This document shows, in pieces, positions 60,601 to 64,000 of a DNA stretch of 64,000 bases. A program made the translations under genes and the position numbers. Numbering within the stretch: position 1 is the first letter of the stretch; each line of letters opens with the position of its first letter. The DNA is from Toxoplasma gondii ME49. Lineage: Eukaryota; Apicomplexa; Conoidasida; Eucoccidiorida; Sarcocystidae. The DNA is taken from the NCBI RefSeq assembly GCF_000006565.2, contig NC_031477.1, positions 326,669 to 390,668 of the forward strand, in the 5' to 3' direction. The notes beneath the pieces were generated by a model. That model was not told where the DNA came from. It saw only the letters and a program-made list of their open reading frames with translations, and did not search any database.

Positions 60601-63600
60601 TGCGTATGTATGAGTAAATGTGTATGGTGTCGTCAGTGTCCTGTGTGTTGTCCTTTCTGCCGGTGGCGTCTGTGTTCTTTTGACTCTCGAGAGTTGCATC
60701 GCCTGCCATGTTTCTTTCTGCACCATCTCTCTCGTCTTTTCTTTTTCTTTCCAGGAAAATTCTTGTCTATCCGCAAGGCGCGGGTGTAGGCGACGCGCGT
60801 TCGCCGCATGCAGCGTGTCTGCCGGAGCTGACGACTCTGGCAAATCTTCGTCGATATCAGGAGAGAAAAGAGTTGTCTTTCTCCAGTGACGAGTCTGCTT
60901 CTCTTCCCTCCCCGTCCTGCGAACTCCTCGCGGACGTCCAGAAGTCGAGGAAACAGTCACCTTCTTCTTTGTCTTCTCCTCCTGCTCCGTGTGCCTCGGA
61001 TCCTCCGCCTTCCGCGCTCTGCTCTTCCGCCTCCGAGTCGCCACCAGTCTGTTCGGTGGAGACTGTCTCCGTCGCTGTCCCCTCGGAGACAGGGGTGTCT
61101 GCGGTGTGGGGTGCCGCGGAAGGGCGCGTGGAGGCCCTGCGGGGTCGGCTGGCGTCTCGTCTCGAGGACTTGCACAGGAAGAAAGTGCCTCTCTCGCATG
61201 CATTGGTGTTCTCCGAGGACCCTGTCCTCCGCCTGGCTCTGAGCTTGGCGTCGCTCGACATGCGAAACGTCCACGTCGTCGTGGTGAGTGCGCAGTTCTC
61301 GGTGTACAGACACCGTTTGAAGTCGCTTTGAAAACAGCATGAGAAGTTTGCGTGTGCAGGAAGAACAGCCCCAACACCGGCGCCTCTTTGGACCAAGTCG
61401 TTCTTGTCTCGCGGGGTGCGGCTTGTGCCTCACCCTCTCGTTTCTTCGATGCCTTTCTTGTGCAGTGTGGTGTTTCCCTCTTCTCTCTGAATCCTTTCGT
61501 CTGCAAGTTTCTTCCTAGTCCGCACGACTTTTTGCCTTCTCCCTTTTTGTTCTCTTCTCTCGCCTGGACCCCGCTTGCTCCGTTCTTTGTGTTCTTCCAC
61601 TCAAATGGCTCTCGCTCCTTTCCTTCTTTCCTTCTTTCCTCTCTTTTAGGTGTGAAAAACGGTGTCCTTCCACTCTTTCTCCTGTGTCTCGACAGATCAA
61701 TCCGGAAGCAGCGGAGCACGCGCAGCGGCTGGCGGCGACGTTCTCGGTGGACTCGCACATCGAAGTCTTTTCCGGTGTCGAGTCGCTCTTCGCGCATTGG
61801 GTTGCGCTGAAAGAAAAATGTTTCTCTTTCTACTTATCCACCTCAGACTTCCTCAAACAAGATTCCCCACGGAACACATCTCCGCAAGCTGGGCATTCGA
61901 ATTCTCTCCCTTCTTCCTCTTCTTCGTCTTCTTCCTCTTCTTCGTCTTCTTCCTCTTCTTCCTCTTCTTTGTCTTCTTCCTCTTCTTCTCTCTCTGCTTC
62001 TTTCTCGCCTTCTGTCGGGCTGTCAGGCCGTAGCGGAGCTCGTCGCGAGGCCTTCCTGGGTGGATCTGGGGGGACAAGTTTCTCTCTGGAGGCTGCAGGC
62101 GAGGTGCCGAACGAGGAGGAAAGCGTACACACCGGGCGGTTCGACGAGAGACACGAGAAACAAGAAGTCTCCGGAGAGACGAAGGGCTCTCTGCTGCCTC
62201 ACAGAGACGAGGAAAGTGCCGAGAAAGCCGCGGCAGAGAGATGGTGTGCCTGGGCTATGCGGCGGCTCGTCGAGGAATTCTGGGTGTACGTACACCTGCA
62301 CAAGTACCGCGTTGTGATCATCGACGACGGCAGCCACGTAGGCCATCTGGCGTCAGCGAAAGGCGTGGATTTGCTCAGTTCCTTCGTCAAAAATAACTCT
62401 TGGTACGTGAAACGCAAACGTATTCGCTCGAATCTCTGGACCTTTGTGTCTCTTTGCCTTGGAGGCGTTCCCAGGAAAATTCGCATCTCCACGCTACGCA
62501 GACCGTTCACCTTAGTGGACAGAGAGTCGCAAGGGGAGGAAGTGCCGACCCAGCTGGCTTCTGCTGGTCGAGTCTGTTCTCGGAAACGTCTCTTGCTCTC
62601 TATCTCTGTGTGTGTGTGTCTCTCTCTCTCGACCTCATTCTTGTTCCCTCACTTGCTTGGTCGTGCGTTTGTTCTCTCTTTCGATCTCTCTGTTGATCTG
62701 CTTGTTCGCTCCTGTGTTCTCCCCGTTGTCCTCTCTCTTGTCCTCTCTGTTGACCTCTCTGTTGACCTCTCTCTTGTCCTCTCTGTTGACCTCTCTCTTG
62801 TCCTCTCTCTTGTCCTCTCTGTTGTCCTCTCTGTTGACCTCTCTGTTGACCTCCTTCTCTTCCTCTACATACAGTTGCTCTGCGCTGTGTCAGCTGGCGA
62901 CTGTCTCTGCGGCGACCCTCTGGTCCCGGCTTCTTCTCAGTCTCCTTTCGACGGACGGCCTGTCCTTCCTGTGTCTCTTTCAGAGATCTGATTCCTTTTT
63001 CTTCTTCACCTCTCCACCTTTTTTCCCCACGGCTTTTCCTGCTTGCCCATGTCTGTGTCTCTCCTTTGTCGCCGCCTCTCGAGCTCGTCTCTGTTCTTCC
63101 GCTCTCCCTTTTGGGGAAGGAGTGGGGACGCGGCCTTCGCTGTCGAAATCCTCTGTGTTGAGCGTCGACTACTCTCGGTCTCTCTCTCTGCGTTCAGTCC
63201 GTCGTGTACGGCCATTCTCCCGCGTCGCGTGCGAACCTGGGTGACTCTGTCGAGTTTTCCGCCGCCTCACCTGCTTCTCTCTGCGGCGACTCCTGTCTCC
63301 TGCGCCCCTGCGCGCGCAGCCAGTCCGGCATGCCGGGCGTCTCCAGAATCCGCGACGGAGACGCCTGCGGTCGACGCGCGTTCCCGTCACGAGGCGAGCA
63401 AGTCGTGGACTAAGCGGAAGGCCGCGGAGAGGTCTAGGAAGGAGGAAACGCCCGTCGTCGCCTCGGTGTCTTCCTCTACGAGGAGCGGCTTGGCTGCTCA
63501 CGCTGCGCTGTTTTTTTCGCCGCAACGCAGACTTCTCTTCTCACCTCTTCTCTCGGCTGAGGTTCTGTCGCTCTCCAACACATGGGGCGTTTCCGAAAGC

Positions 63601-64000
63601 CTTCGCCTGCGACATGCAGTGGGGCGTAGGGTGCTGCGAAAGCAAACGAAGGAAGCAACGGACAGGGAAGAGTCCGTCGACGCAAGGAGAAGCTGCGAAG
63701 GTGGAGAGCCTCGTGTCCTCGAGAAGTCGGAGCAAGGTGAACTCGCTGAACTCGCACTGCGCGCGTCGCCTCGCACCTCCTTTCTCTCTCCGACTTCGGC
63801 TGCGGATCCGCGAGGCGCAAGCGAAACTGGTTTGCGCGGGCGACAGCGAAGGACCTTCGACAGGGGTGGCGAGAGAGAGAAGAGCGGAGACACATCCGGA
63901 GAAGAAGGCGAAGACCTCGTCTACCACGTAGAAGAAAATGGACAACTTGCTGGATTCCTTTTCACAACGCAGGTCATTCTTGATCAGGTGAAAAAACCTT
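57673..64000 (+). CDS. Large, mostly disordered protein with a possible methyltransferase-like fold; partial at the window edge
   Basis: Coding pieces I can support are 57673-58528 (start MADSKDAFERG; Glu/Arg/Ser-rich, with a DDDDAPDVF patch), a piece starting at 58610, an open piece ending by 60343 (EEDAFFSLEDCFDEDHSVS), 60755-61283, 61696-62402 and 63198-63987. The last three chain with matching phases. The links across 58.7-60.7 kb are not resolved, and there could be two genes. Blocks HALVFSEDPVLRLALSLASL, NVHVVV joined to INPEAAEHAQRLAATFSVDS, then YRVVIIDDGSHVGHLASAKG have the order and strand-helix rhythm of a class I methyltransferase (motif I region, post-I acid position, IIDDGSH strand). 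A GxGxG loop is not visible, so the site may be degenerate or the resemblance misleading. A poly-Ser insert sits between the halves. The final exon ends VILDQ at a GTGAAA donor and continues outside the window. Confidence 0.5.
60541..60605. repeat. AT-dinucleotide run
   Basis: AT run followed by ATAGATATAGATATAGAT, in a probable intron of the last gene. Confidence 0.8.
61301..61314. repeat. Short inverted element GGTGT-ACAG-ACACC in an intron
   Basis: Lies 17 bases downstream of the donor at 61284 in the last gene; with flanking bases the arms extend to CGGTGT and ACACCG. The core is identical to that at 44175-44188. Confidence 0.7.
61905..61995 (+). repeat. TCT/TCC trinucleotide tract encoding poly-Ser
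   Basis: Imperfect TCTTCC/TCTTCG units of about 90 bases in a coding exon give a run of about 27 serines with one Leu. The plus-strand codons are mixed TCT, TCC, TCG and TCA, unlike the pure TCT tract of the HSP20-like gene. Confidence 0.85.
62283..62296. repeat. Perfect 14-bp palindrome GGTGTACGTACACC in an exon
   Basis: Translated as part of WVYVHL in the last gene. It is identical in sequence and reading register to the copy at 53217-53230. Confidence 0.75.
62725..62862 (+). repeat. Short tandem GTTGACCTCTCT / CTTGTCCTCTCT units
   Basis: About eleven 12-bp units alternate between TTGACCTCTC and TTGTCCTCTC, in a pyrimidine-rich intron just upstream of the final exon. Confidence 0.8.

Overview
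The window looks like nuclear DNA from a cyst-forming coccidian of the Toxoplasma/Neospora/Hammondia group. The reasons are intermediate GC content, genes cut into many small exons, very long pyrimidine-rich leaders and introns, abundant GCATGC motifs, Ser/Arg-rich protein extensions, and gene products typical of Apicomplexa. I cannot separate Toxoplasma from Neospora or Hammondia from this sequence alone. No tRNA, rRNA, transposon, CRISPR or prokaryote-type feature was seen.

Layout. Plus strand: (1) an 8-exon electron transfer flavoprotein beta subunit (1464-9170); (2) a 6-exon Rab5-family GTPase (13565-16893); (3) a 17-exon dynamin-related protein of the DrpA type (19898-30101). Minus strand: (4) a 4-exon protein with a bipartite plastid-type leader, a 66-residue poly-Ser tract and a C-terminal region that I read as a divergent HSP20/alpha-crystallin domain (32155-36219). 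Plus strand again: (5) a 10-exon helical-repeat protein of possible RAP/FASTK-like type (37497-43986); (6) a second large helical-repeat protein (47214-54069); (7) the 5' part of a large disordered protein with a possible methyltransferase-like fold, running off the right edge (57673 to the end). Exon chains for genes 1-5 keep frame through every junction and sum to whole codons. Gene 6 also sums correctly, but several of its junctions are a choice among alternatives. Gene 7 is only partly resolved.

Functionally the set leans towards organelles and membrane traffic: mitochondrial electron transfer (ETF-beta), endosome-like traffic (Rab5), plastid or vesicle scission (DrpA), a probable plastid-targeted chaperone-like protein, and two probable organellar RNA-biology proteins. 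These functions come from family knowledge; nothing in the window shows that the genes act together.

The non-coding part is rich in structure. There is a 38-bp minisatellite of about 26 copies in an ETF-beta intron, AT-dinucleotide runs in most introns and spacers, and strand-biased purine or pyrimidine introns. A short inverted element, GGTGT-(0 to 6 nt)-ACACC, recurs at about nine places in exons, introns and spacers. That element, the HSP20-like plastid candidate, and a GC-AG stop-free intron in DrpA are the observations I would look at first.
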